From Syntrophomonas sp. UBA5314 (GTDB taxonomy: Bacteria > Bacillota > Syntrophomonadia > Syntrophomonadales > Syntrophomonadaceae), in the NCBI GenBank assembly GCA_002410325.1, contig DHRK01000007.1:61391-125390 (forward strand): a stretch of 64,000 bases of DNA, written 5' to 3'. The notes under the pieces were generated by a model. The model was given only the letters and a program-made list of their open reading frames with translations. It ran no database searches and had not been told where the DNA came from. Below, piece by piece: positions 16,837 through 25,060 of the stretch. Within the stretch, counting starts at the first letter, position 1. The number at the start of each line of letters is the position of its first letter. The translations under genes and the position numbers were made by a program.

Positions 16837-18891
16837 CTAGCGCTGGCTGGCCTGGTGTAAAGCTTTAAGCTCTTCCAGGACGGCTTCCATCAGATCGCTT
16901 ACCTCGCTGTCGGTCAAAGTCTTCTGATTGGACTGCCAGGTAAGGCGGAAAGCCATGCTTTTCTTGCCTTCAGGGACCTGTCCCCCGGAGTAGAGGTCAA
17001 ATACAAGCACCTGGCGCAACAATTCGCCCCCCGCATTACGGATACCGGCCAGCAAGTCCTGAGCCTTCGCTTCCGAAGGAACCAGCAGGGCAATATCCCT
17101 TTCCACCGATGGATAGCGGACAATTTCATCATTCATGGTCCTCTTGCGGCTCAATTCGAACAAGCCCTGCATATCCAGTTCAAAAGCGCAGGCCCGCTGG
17201 CGGATGTCATAGTTCTCCAGAACCAGAGGATGAATCTCTCCGATTATCCCGATTTCACGGCCTTCTGCTTCTACAACGGCCGTCCTGCCTGGATGGTAGG
17301 CGGGGTGGTCAATAGCTGCAAAGCTGACATCGCTTACACTGAGCTGCAGCAGCAGGTCCTCAAGCAGCCCCTTAAGGTAAAAGAAATCCATAGCCACGTT
17401 TTTCTGCAGCCAGAAGCTTTCCCGTTCGCCGCATACCACAGCTCCCAGTTTGAGAATTTCCCGAGCCAGGTCCTGGTCCCCTGGATGAAACACCGGCCCC
17501 ATTTCGAAAAAGGCCAGGTTTTGATTCTTCCGGGCCAGGTTGCCGGCGACGCTGTCCAGCAAACCGGGCAGCAGGATGGTGCGCATCACGCTCTGGTCTT
17601 CTGACAGGGGATTGGCTAGTTTAATAAAATCGCGCAGGGGGCTATTTTCAGGAATCCTGATCCTGTCCAGCGATGACGGGTTTACGAAGTTATAATTGAC
17701 CAATTCAAAAAAGCTTCTACTCATCAACTCTTTAACCGTGGTCCGGTATTTCTGACCCTTGTCCAACCCGCCCGGACTGGAGTCGCCTTCCGGAAGGCGG
17801 GGCGGAATTCGATCATAGCCATAAAGGCGGGCCACCTCCTCGATCAGATCGGCTTCAATCATCAGATCGGGGCGGTAGCTGGGTGCGTATACCTTGAACT
17901 GCCCCCGGTTTTTGGTAAATCTCAGTCCCAGCCGTTTGAGACAGTCGCCTATTTCTTCGATGCTGATCCGGGTTCCCAGCACATAATTGACCCTTTCTGA
18001 GCGCAGGATAATCTCATCCGCCTTCCAGGGCCGCGGGTAGTTGTCGAAGACCCCTTTAACCACTTGGCCCCCGGCTAATTCTTGAATCAGGGCGGCAGCA
18101 CGGTTAACCGCATAGATAACTCCCTCAATATCTGTCCCTTTTTCAAAGCGCATGGAAGAATCGCTACGCAGGGCTAGCTTGCGCCCGGTCTTTCTTATGT
18201 TGGTCCCCAAGAACCAGGCCGATTCAAGCAATACATCAGTGGTGTCGTCGTTAATTTCGGTGTTTTCCCCGCCCATTACTCCGGCCAGGGCTACCCCCCG
18301 GGTTCCGTCAGTTATGAGTAGCATTTCCTCGTCCAGGGCTCTTTCTACTCCATCCAGGGTAGTGATGGTCTCTCCCGGTTGGGCGCAGCGCACCAGGATG
18401 CGGTGGTCTTCACCCAGCAGCCGGTAGTCAAAGGCATGGAGGGGCTGGTTGCTTTCCAGCATCACGTAATTGGTCACATCAACAATGTTGTTGATAGGTC
18501 TGATGCCGGCCCCGGCCAGGCGGTCCTGCATCCATTCCGGAGACGGCGCCACCCGGCAGTTTTTGATAACCCGCGCGGCATAACGACGGCATAAATCGGG
18601 TTCAGCGATCTCGACCGTAATGTAATCTTCAACCTTCTCGTTGTTCTCCTTTAAGCTGACCTTGGGGATTATCACCGGGTTACCGGAAAGAGCCGATACC
18701 TCACGGGCCATATTGATGAGGCCCAGACAGTCGCCCCGGTTGGGAGTGAGGTCCAGTTCCAGAACGGCATCATCCTCGTCGTCTCCGACCGGATCAACCG
18801 CTATGCCGGCCATGGTCAGGCGGTGGGCCAGCTCCTCTGGATTCCAATCGATTTTTATATATTCTTTCAGCCATTTAATCGGCACTGACAT
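16837..18891 (-). CDS. pheT: Phenylalanyl-tRNA synthetase beta subunit, short form
   Basis: A 684-residue beta subunit of PheRS; the alpha-beta tetramer charges tRNA-Phe. The B3/4 editing region, B5 domain, core and C-terminal anticodon-binding fold are recognisable (DLTPNRGDCLGL near residue 47; VARLYGYDRIP near 350). The usual N-terminal EMAP/tRNA-binding OB domain of about 110 residues is missing: after MAGIAVDPVG the sequence goes almost directly to LDLTPNRGDC. The family norm is near 800 residues. ATG at 18891 has AGAGGTG upstream. It follows pheS by 53 bases. Confidence 0.93.
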   Translation of the reverse strand: MSVPIKWLKEYIKIDWNPEELAHRLTMAGIAVDPVGDDEDDAVLELDLTPNRGDCLGLINMAREVSALSGNPVIIPKVSLKENNEKVEDYITVEIAEPDLCRRYAARVIKNCRVAPSPEWMQDRLAGAGIRPINNIVDVTNYVMLESNQPLHAFDYRLLGEDHRILVRCAQPGETITTLDGVERALDEEMLLITDGTRGVALAGVMGGENTEINDDTTDVLLESAWFLGTNIRKTGRKLALRSDSSMRFEKGTDIEGVIYAVNRAAALIQELAGGQVVKGVFDNYPRPWKADEIILRSERVNYVLGTRISIEEIGDCLKRLGLRFTKNRGQFKVYAPSYRPDLMIEADLIEEVARLYGYDRIPPRLPEGDSSPGGLDKGQKYRTTVKELMSRSFFELVNYNFVNPSSLDRIRIPENSPLRDFIKLANPLSEDQSVMRTILLPGLLDSVAGNLARKNQNLAFFEMGPVFHPGDQDLAREILKLGAVVCGERESFWLQKNVAMDFFYLKGLLEDLLLQLSVSDVSFAAIDHPAYHPGRTAVVEAEGREIGIIGEIHPLVLENYDIRQRACAFELDMQGLFELSRKRTMNDEIVRYPSVERDIALLVPSEAKAQDLLAGIRNAGGELLRQVLVFDLYSGGQVPEGKKSMAFRLTWQSNQKTLTDSEVSDLMEAVLEELKALHQASQR

Positions 18892-18944
18892 TTCGAACAC
18901 CTCTTTTATATGCTTTATTCTGTCCGGCGCAGTTCTTGAATGTT

Positions 18945-19967
18945 TTAGAATTGGCGGAGGAAGCGAATATCGTTATCGAAGAACAGCCGCAGATCGTTTA
19001 TGCCGTATTTCAGCATGGATATCCTTTCGATACCCATCCCAAAGGCAAATCCGGTAACCTCTTCCGGGTCATAGCCCCCGTACTGCAGGACCCGGGGGTG
19101 CACCATGCCCGCCCCTAAAATCTCCAGCCATCCGGTATGGGAGCAGACCCGACAGCCTTTACCACCACATTCCACGCAGGAGATATCCATTTCCGCGCTG
19201 GGTTCCGTGAACGGGAAGAAGCTGGGACGATAGCGTACCCTGACATCGCTGCCAAAGATCTTCTGGGCAAAGAGCATAAGGGTTCCCTTTAAATTGGCGA
19301 AGGTTATGTGCTTGTCGATCATCAAGCCCTCCACCTGGTGGAACATGGGAGAATGAGTAGCGTCGTCGTCCTTGCGGTATACGGTTCCGGGAACCACTAT
19401 TTTTATGGGCAACTGGGGACACATCTTTTCCATGGTTCTTACCTGAACCGGAGAAGTATGGGTTCTCAGCAGAATGTCATTGTTGATGTAGAAAGTATCC
19501 TGCATATCCCGGGCCGGGTGGTCTTTGGGCACATTGAGCGCTTCGAAGTTGTAGTAGTCGCTTTCTATTTCCGGCCCTTCCGCAACTGAAAAGCCCATGG
19601 ATATGAATATTTCCAGTATTTCATCCTGCACTCTGGTCAGGGGATGTTTAGATCCCCGGTGGGCAGGCATCCCGGGCAGGGTAACATCGATTTTCTCCTC
19701 GGCCAGGCGCATCTCCAGTTCGCGGGCCTTGAATTCTTCCAACTGTCGGTTTAACAGGGCTTCCAAATTGTATTTCAGCTCATTGGCCAACCGCCCTGCT
19801 TCAGCTCTCTCTTCGGCGGCCAGGTCTTTCAGCCCTCTCAACATCTGGGTCAATTCCCCTTTACGCCCCAGCACTTTGACCCGAAATTCGTTTATTTCCT
19901 CTATGGAAAGCAATTGGGGAATCCTTTCCTCGGCCTTCTGTTTCAGGTCTTGCATTTTGTTAAGCAT
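18945..19967 (-). CDS. pheS: Phenylalanyl-tRNA synthetase alpha subunit
   Basis: A 340-residue catalytic subunit, the usual length. An N-terminal coiled-coil (residues 1-85) is followed by the class II core: motif 2 region with RTHTSPVQVRTM and VYRKDDDATHSPMFHQVEG, and motif 3 GFAFGMGIERI near 318. ATG at 19967 is chosen over upstream codons because AAGGAGG precedes it and the length then matches the family. Expression is under the T-box leader just upstream. Confidence 0.96.
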   Translation of the reverse strand: MLNKMQDLKQKAEERIPQLLSIEEINEFRVKVLGRKGELTQMLRGLKDLAAEERAEAGRLANELKYNLEALLNRQLEEFKARELEMRLAEEKIDVTLPGMPAHRGSKHPLTRVQDEILEIFISMGFSVAEGPEIESDYYNFEALNVPKDHPARDMQDTFYINNDILLRTHTSPVQVRTMEKMCPQLPIKIVVPGTVYRKDDDATHSPMFHQVEGLMIDKHITFANLKGTLMLFAQKIFGSDVRVRYRPSFFPFTEPSAEMDISCVECGGKGCRVCSHTGWLEILGAGMVHPRVLQYGGYDPEEVTGFAFGMGIERISMLKYGINDLRLFFDNDIRFLRQF

Positions 19968-19991
19968 GGACGTTCTTTCCTCCTTACAGGT

Positions 19992-20278
19992 AAAAATAAA
20001 AACACCTCGTCCCAAGGGACGAAGTGTTTCCGCGGTACCACCCTAATTAACCGGCCGTTAATACGGCACGATTCTCTTTTGGTTCGGATAACGGCGACGC
20101 CGGCAGAGCCTACTGCTAATTCAGCCCCCTGCTCCCAGGTGAATTGACCTGCCCAACCTATGGCTGTACTTCCAGTCCATGATACAGCCTCCCTGAAGAG
20201 GTTTTCCCAAGCAAGCTACTTATCCTGTTCACTGCATTTAAATATGATTACTGAGTTATCATCGCTTTATAGAGAAGA
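19992..20278 (-). promoter_or_regulatory. T-box leader (tRNA-Phe) controlling pheST
   Basis: Minus-strand leader with the conserved T-box GGGTGGTACCGCGG (20043-20030). It is followed by the terminator stem AACACTTCGTCCC/GGGACGAGGTGTT and a T-rich run (20028-19992). In stem I, an AAGTA bulge lies opposite a loop containing AATTCA; the UUC there (20143-20141) is the Phe specifier codon. Uncharged tRNA-Phe should favour the antiterminator and raise pheST expression. A -10-like TATAAT is at 20290-20285. Confidence 0.93.
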
Positions 20279-20404
20279 TAATAGATTATACAGCCGGAGG
20301 TTTCAAAAAGGTGCCACAGGTTTTTAGCCTCGTTTTTCATTCAAGGTCCACCCTTCGAAGATTTATAAGGCTGAACTGGGCTGGGCAGCGCGGTGGCTAT
20401 CTGC

Positions 20405-21196
20405 TTATATAATGCCGTCGTTTCGCTGCCTATAGGCCTCACTAAGTATTATAGCACAAGCCGAGGCGGCATTTAAAGAATTTACTCCTGCATTCATAGG
20501 TATATTAATGATTTGATTGCACCAGGAGATAAGCTCCCGGTCCATACCCCGGGCTTCCCCCCCGAGAATCACCAGCAAATCGCCTTTTAGATCGGCTTGG
20601 TAATACGGTACGCCCTGGGTGACCTGGGTTCCCAGCAGCTTCATCCCCGACTCCTTCAAGCAGGCAAGGTCGGCGACGCTGACCGGTCCTAAAACCGGAA
20701 GGGTAAGAATGCCTCCCATGCTCGCTCGCACAGCCTTGGGATTGTAGGGGTCAACCGAAGCATGGGTATATATAAGTCCGGCTGCGCCCAGAGCCCGGGC
20801 CGTTCTTATTATGGTGCCCATATTGCCGGGATCGGAAATCCCATTTAAAATCAGCCACAGGCCCCTTATCTGCAATACCTTCTGCAGATCTCCCTCGGGC
20901 ATTGACACCACCGCGGCTATTCCCTGGGGATGCTCGGTGTCACAGATGGTTTTAATAACCTTATCGCTTGTCAGGTAAACCCGTTCTTCGCCCAAGGTTT
21001 GAAGGATATCCTGATATTTCTGAAACATCTCTTCCTGAACGAAGTAGTGTAAAACCCGCTCCGGACAGGCCTTCAATTCCCGGACCGCCCTTTCGCCCTC
21101 CAGGAGAAAGGCCTTTTGCTGCCGGCGGTGTTTGCCCTGCTTTAAGCCGGCCGCATTTTTCACAACCGGATTGTCCCGGGAAGATATCTGCTTCAT
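20405..21196 (-). CDS. SpoU/TrmH-family RNA 2'-O-methyltransferase
   Basis: A 263-residue SPOUT methyltransferase. The N-terminal substrate-binding part (residues 1-95) is followed by the knotted catalytic domain: motif 1 GISDPGNMGTIIRTA near 118, motif 2 VILGGEARGMD near 200 and motif 3 NIPMNAGVNSLNAASACAI near 224. It should methylate a ribose in rRNA or tRNA; the target base is not determinable. ATG at 21196 with AAGGGA upstream is preferred; a longer reading to 21265 would be translated through the palindrome at 21220-21255. Confidence 0.9.
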   Translation of the reverse strand: MKQISSRDNPVVKNAAGLKQGKHRRQQKAFLLEGERAVRELKACPERVLHYFVQEEMFQKYQDILQTLGEERVYLTSDKVIKTICDTEHPQGIAAVVSMPEGDLQKVLQIRGLWLILNGISDPGNMGTIIRTARALGAAGLIYTHASVDPYNPKAVRASMGGILTLPVLGPVSVADLACLKESGMKLLGTQVTQGVPYYQADLKGDLLVILGGEARGMDRELISWCNQIINIPMNAGVNSLNAASACAIILSEAYRQRNDGII

Positions 21197-21219
21197 CCTC
21201 TCAATCCCTTCTATGACAA

Positions 21220-21255
21220 GGGGACATTCCTCTCCCGAAGGAGAAGTGTGTCCCC
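21220..21255. repeat. GGGGACA palindrome, second REP-like copy
   Basis: GGGGACA (21220-21226) is repeated inverted as TGTCCCC (21249-21255), with an inner TCTCC/GGAGA stem around CGAA. It shares the GGGGACA ends and internal CTCC with the palindrome at 5721-5766. It lies between rplT and the methyltransferase gene. Confidence 0.5.
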
Positions 21256-21275
21256 GTTCTCTCATAAACTAAGTA

Positions 21276-21291
21276 TGGCCCTTCAGGGCCA
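21276..21291 (-). terminator. Hairpin after rplT
   Basis: A seven-base-pair stem TGGCCCT/AGGGCCA with a 2-base turn, 14 bases past the rplT stop. On the minus strand it is followed by TACTTAG, so the T tract is poor. Likely the end of infC-rpmI-rplT. Confidence 0.45.
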
Positions 21292-21304
21292 CACTTTATC
21301 ATCG

Positions 21305-21664
21305 CTATTTGTTTGCGCTCTGCTTGGCCAGCTCGACCAGCTTGGTGAACCCCTGCGGGTCGTTGACCGCTAGATCGGCCAGCATTTTACGGTTGATATC
21401 CACCCCGGCTTCTTTGAGTCCATGAACCATCCTGCTGTAGGTGGTGCCGTTGTTCCTGGCCGCGGCATTGATCCTGGCTATCCACAGTTTGCGGAAATCT
21501 CTCTTCTTGAGACGGCGGTGAATATATGCATACTGGCCGGATTTCATAACTTGTTCTTTGGCTACCCGGAAGAGTTTGTGCTTACTTCCCCGATAGCCTT
21601 TGGCCAGTTTCAAAATCTTTTTATGCCTCTGATGGGCAGTCACTCCACGTTTGACTCTCGGCAT
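21305..21664 (-). CDS. rplT: Ribosomal protein bL20
   Basis: A 119-residue large-subunit protein needed early in 50S assembly. Basic N-terminus and family motifs (GVTAHQRHKKILKLAKGYRG, then DLAVNDPQGF near the end). ATG at 21664 has AGGAGGTAATT upstream. In low-GC Gram-positives L20 also represses its own operon through the infC leader. Third gene of infC-rpmI-rplT. Confidence 0.98.
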   Translation of the reverse strand: MPRVKRGVTAHQRHKKILKLAKGYRGSKHKLFRVAKEQVMKSGQYAYIHRRLKKRDFRKLWIARINAAARNNGTTYSRMVHGLKEAGVDINRKMLADLAVNDPQGFTKLVELAKQSANK

Positions 21665-21700
21665 CTGTAATTACCTCCTGACGACTCTAAGTAAATCGGC

Positions 21701-21895
21701 TTAGTAAGGAATGAGCTTGGAGATCCGGTTGGTCTCACTCACGCTTACCAGGCCTGCTTTGCGAAGTTGGCGTTTTCTTTTCGGGGTCTTGTCGCCCAAC
21801 AGATGACTGGCAAAGGCTTTGGATCTTTTTATTTTGCCGCTTCCGGTCTTCTTGAATCTCTTGGCAGCCCCCCGGTGGGTCTTGATTTTAGGCAT
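21701..21895 (-). CDS. rpmI: Ribosomal protein bL35
   Basis: A 64-residue basic ribosomal protein with the family start MPKIKTHRGAAKRFKKTGSG and the internal SHLLGDKTPKRKRQLRK. Its ATG overlaps the infC stop by one base (TGATG), indicating translational coupling. Its own GGAGGAAG site lies inside the end of infC. Confidence 0.98.
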   Translation of the reverse strand: MPKIKTHRGAAKRFKKTGSGKIKRSKAFASHLLGDKTPKRKRQLRKAGLVSVSETNRISKLIPY

Positions 21896-22446
21896 CAGGC
21901 TTCCTCCTTCTTTTCGTTCTTGTGCGACTTATCCGCATCCAGCCGGGGAGTCAAAATCATCACCATGTTTTTCCCCTCTACTTTGGGGTTTTTCTCCACA
22001 GCTGAAATATCCGAGAGCTGCTCGGCTAATTTTACGGAAAGCTTCTCACCCAAATCGGGATGAGTTATCTCCCTGCCGCGAAACATGATGGTCACCTTGA
22101 CCTTGTCTCCAGCAGACAGAAACCGCCGGGCGTTCTTGGCCTTTACTTCAAAGTCGTGATCCTCGATATTTGGACGCAGCTTAACTTCTTTAACAGAGAT
22201 GATCTTCTGTTTCTTGCGAGCTTCCTTTTCCCGTTTGCTCTGCTCGAACCTGAATCTTCCGAAGTCCATCAAACGGCACACCGGAGGTTTGGCAGAAGGC
22301 GCCACCTCCACCAGATCCAATCCCTTTTCTATGGCAATTGCCATAGCATCACGAATGGGGACTATCCCTAACTGCTCCCCTTCCTCACTGACCAGCCTGA
22401 CTTCCTTTACCCTGATGTCTTCGTTAATTCTCCAATCTTTACTGAT
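21895..22446 (-). CDS. infC: Translation initiation factor IF-3, likely AUC start
   Basis: A 183-residue IF-3. The N-domain has WRINEDIRVKEVRL and CRLMDFGRFRFEQ; the C-domain has VKATIMF-type strands and FRGREITHPDLG. It prevents premature subunit joining and proofreads start codons. There is no ATG, GTG or TTG near the expected N-terminus. GGAGGTGA lies 7 bases before an ATC at 22446-22444, giving SKDWRINEDIR, which aligns with known IF-3 N-termini. Rare AUU/AUC starts are typical of infC and underlie autoregulation. Confidence 0.95.
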   Translation of the reverse strand: MSKDWRINEDIRVKEVRLVSEEGEQLGIVPIRDAMAIAIEKGLDLVEVAPSAKPPVCRLMDFGRFRFEQSKREKEARKKQKIISVKEVKLRPNIEDHDFEVKAKNARRFLSAGDKVKVTIMFRGREITHPDLGEKLSVKLAEQLSDISAVEKNPKVEGKNMVMILTPRLDADKSHKNEKKEEA

Positions 22447-22593
22447 AAGAAGTTCACCTCCAGAAAAATGTAAAGCGGGCTGCAAGAACCCGCTGATCAA
22501 TACCCATATGCCCGCTAAACCCCGGTATGGTTCATTGAACTACCTTGACAGCCAGTACTGCAAGGTGAGAAGCGAAGCTCCTGCTTAACATCA
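22447..22593 (-). promoter_or_regulatory. L20-type ribosomal leader before infC
   Basis: A 5' leader of about 145 bases between the promoter and infC. It contains the element GCAGGAGCTTCGCTTCTCACC near its 5' end, familiar from Firmicute infC leaders. It ends with a terminator hairpin AGCGGG/CCCGCT (22494-22489 with 22479-22474), then TTACATTTTT, just before the ribosome binding site. Expected mechanism: L20 binding promotes termination. The class assignment is by eye. Confidence 0.65.
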
Positions 22594-22599
22594 GAACAT

Positions 22600-22628
22600 A
22601 GTATACCATAAGCCGTTTAGACTGGCAA
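22600..22628 (-). promoter_or_regulatory. Promoter of infC-rpmI-rplT
   Basis: Minus strand: -35 TTGCCA (22628-22623), 17-base spacer, -10 TATACT (22605-22600). Good sigma-A match with ideal spacing. Confidence 0.7.
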
Positions 22629-22667
22629 TGCTTAACCCGGGAAAAGCTCAGGTTTTAGTACACGGTA

Positions 22668-24578
22668 TTACAAAGACCGTTTCTCATCTATCTCCTGCAA
22701 AATCTGTTTTATGAAATCCTCCAGGGCAGCCGCCCCTCTGTCACCCTCTTTGCGGTGGCGCACGGAAACGGTTCCCTCCTCGGCTTCGCGGTCTCCAACC
22801 ACCAGCAGGTAGGGGATCTTCTGCATCTGACCGTCTCTGATCTTGTAGCCTACTTTTTCGCTGCGGTAGTCGGCCTCAACCCTGATCCCGGCTTCTTCCA
22901 AACGGGCGTACACCTTTTTGGCGTAATCGTGGTGGCGCTCGGTGATGGGTATCACCCTGGCCTGCACCGGAGCCAGCCAGGTGGGAAAAGCTCCGCCGAA
23001 ATGTTCGGTCAAAATGCCGATAAAGCGCTCCATGCTGCCATAGATCACCCGATGGATCATGACCGGGCGGTGCTTTTCCCCGTCTTCGCCGATGTAGGTC
23101 AGGTCAAAGCGTTCCGGCATCTGAAAATCGAGCTGAATGGTGCCGCACTGCCAGGTGCGGTCCAAGGAATCCTGCAGGTGGAAGTCGATCTTGGGCCCGT
23201 AAAAAGCCCCATCCCCCTCATTAATTTTATAAGGCAGACCCTTCTCGTCCAGGGCCTGTTTTAAAGCGCTGGTGGCCATTTCCCAGGTTTCGGCCGAGCC
23301 CATTGATTTCTCGGGCCGGGTGGAGAGCTCCACATGATAGGGAAAGCCGAACAGGCTGTAGAACTTGTCTATCAAATCGATAACGCCTTTTATTTCACCT
23401 ATGATCTGTTCCGGCAGCATAAAGATATGGGCGTCATCCTGAGTAAAGGCGCGCACCCTCATCAAGCCGTGCAAGACCCCGGATTTTTCGTGACGATGCA
23501 CCAGCCCCATCTCCCCTACCCTCAGGGGCAGTTCCCGGTAACTGTGCAGGCTCTGCTTGTACAACAGCATTCCCCCCGGACAGTTCATGGGTTTAACGCA
23601 GAAGTTGTCTTCATCTATCACTGTAAAATACATGTTTTCCTTATAATTATCCCAGTGGCCCGAGCGATGCCAGAGCTCTTCATTTAGGATGATGGGGGTA
23701 CGGACCTCCAAGTAACCGGCTTTGCGGTGCTCTTCGCGCCAGAACTTCTCCAATTCGTTTCTCAGGATCATGCCCTTGGGCATAAAGAACGGGAACCCCG
23801 GGCCTTCATCGAGAACCACAAACAAGCCCAGTTCCCGGCCCAGGCGGCGATGATCCCGCTTTTTGGCTTCTTCCAATTTGTGCAGGTAATCGTCCAGCAA
23901 AGCCTTTTTGGGGAAGGAAGTGGCGTATATCCTCTGCAGCATCTGGTTTTCTTCACTGCCCCGCCAATAGGCGCCGGCCAGGCTCATAAGCTTAAAGGAC
24001 TTGACTTTCCCGGTGGAAGGAATGTGCGGCCCCATGCAAAGGTCTATAAATTCGCCCTGCTGGTATATGCTGATCCGGGCGTCGGCCGGCAGATCATTGA
24101 TAAGTTCCACCTTGTAATTCTCCCCGTGCTCGGCAAACAGCTTCAGGGCTTCTTCGCGGCTCAACTCACGTCTGATGATGGGATAGTCGGCGGCGATGAT
24201 GCGCTGCATTTCCTCCTCGATGAGGGGGAAATCCTCCGGGGTAATGGTATGGCTGCTTTCAATATCGTAATAAAACCCCTTGTCAATGGCCGGGCCGATG
24301 GCCAGCCGGGTATCCGGCCACAGCCTTTTGATGGCCTGGGCCATGATATGGGACGAGGAATGGCGGTAAACGTTTAAAGCCCTTTCGTCATCGAAGCCGA
24401 TAAACTCTAATGTTCCGTCCTCTTTGATCTCTCTATTCAAATCAGTCAGCTGATCGTTAAAAAGAGCTACAATAGCAGTTTTGGCTAACTGAGGCTTAAT
24501 TTCTTTAGCGATTTGGAGCAGGCTCATCCCCTCCGCAAACTCACGGTGTTCTCCACCGGGCAAAGTAATGTTGATCAT
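22668..24578 (-). CDS. thrS: Threonyl-tRNA synthetase
   Basis: A 636-residue class II synthetase of normal length. A TGS domain (1-62) precedes the second additional/editing domain with HSSSHIMAQA near 70. The catalytic core has the zinc ligand region MNCPGGMLLYK near 332 and motif 2 GLVHRHEKSGVLHGLMRVR; the anticodon-binding domain is at the C-terminus. ATG at 24578 has AGGAGG 8 bases upstream; an open frame extends further to 24824 but has no ribosome binding site and covers the promoter. No T-box was found in front. Confidence 0.97.
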   Translation of the reverse strand: MINITLPGGEHREFAEGMSLLQIAKEIKPQLAKTAIVALFNDQLTDLNREIKEDGTLEFIGFDDERALNVYRHSSSHIMAQAIKRLWPDTRLAIGPAIDKGFYYDIESSHTITPEDFPLIEEEMQRIIAADYPIIRRELSREEALKLFAEHGENYKVELINDLPADARISIYQQGEFIDLCMGPHIPSTGKVKSFKLMSLAGAYWRGSEENQMLQRIYATSFPKKALLDDYLHKLEEAKKRDHRRLGRELGLFVVLDEGPGFPFFMPKGMILRNELEKFWREEHRKAGYLEVRTPIILNEELWHRSGHWDNYKENMYFTVIDEDNFCVKPMNCPGGMLLYKQSLHSYRELPLRVGEMGLVHRHEKSGVLHGLMRVRAFTQDDAHIFMLPEQIIGEIKGVIDLIDKFYSLFGFPYHVELSTRPEKSMGSAETWEMATSALKQALDEKGLPYKINEGDGAFYGPKIDFHLQDSLDRTWQCGTIQLDFQMPERFDLTYIGEDGEKHRPVMIHRVIYGSMERFIGILTEHFGGAFPTWLAPVQARVIPITERHHDYAKKVYARLEEAGIRVEADYRSEKVGYKIRDGQMQKIPYLLVVGDREAEEGTVSVRHRKEGDRGAAALEDFIKQILQEIDEKRSL

Positions 24579-24729
24579 CGATAAAACCTCCTGACGTTTG
24601 ACTCCTAAACCAGGGGCCTCCAGCCCCTTGATATCCTTTAAGTCTATCACATTGAGCGAATCTATGAAGATCTGAATGATATGATAAACAGCGGTTGAAA
24701 AATAGCAGCCCGCCTTGATATTATAAGAA

Positions 24730-24758
24730 AATATAGCAGATTTCGGTGGCAACCGCAA
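24730..24758 (-). promoter_or_regulatory. Candidate promoter of thrS
   Basis: Minus strand: -35 TTGCGG (24758-24753), 17-base spacer, -10 TATATT (24735-24730). It gives a leader of about 145 bases containing a small GGGGC/GCCCC hairpin near 24612-24630. Confidence 0.5.
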
Positions 24759-24864
24759 ACGAGTGCTAGTTGCCCCATAAATACATATTAGGTCATTAGC
24801 AAATATATTGTATAATATAGCCATCGGTGTTACAAATTGGGCTTTTCAGGAGGAAGGATTACTG

Positions 24865-25050
24865 ATGAATAAATATCAGAAGGGGGCTGTGGCCTGCAGC
24901 CTTCTAACTGCGTCATCCATTCAGTTTTCGCTGGTTTTTAAAGGCAGCCTGGAATACGCACCCTTGATCGGCTGGTTGACGGGAATGCTTTTTGCTTTTC
25001 TGGCCTGCATTATGGGATTTAAGGCTTATAATCACCGGATAGATAATTAA
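24865..25050 (+). CDS. Small two-helix membrane protein
   Basis: A 61-residue hypothetical protein. Two hydrophobic segments (about residues 8-26 and 31-53) flank a short polar turn, with a charged N-terminus. ATG at 24865 has AGGAGGAAGGA upstream; a -10-like TATAAT is at 24811-24816. It converges with the YtxC-family gene, whose stop is 10 bases away. No family recognised. Confidence 0.6.
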   Translation: MNKYQKGAVACSLLTASSIQFSLVFKGSLEYAPLIGWLTGMLFAFLACIMGFKAYNHRIDN

Positions 25051-25060
25051 ATAGGGCCTT

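Noticed and set aside
24579..24729. T-box for thrS
   Set aside because: The GGGTGGTACCGCGG element and terminator/antiterminator pair are absent.
24579..24824. N-terminal extension of thrS
   Set aside because: It would cover the promoter, has no ribosome binding site, and the protein from 24578 already has the normal family length.
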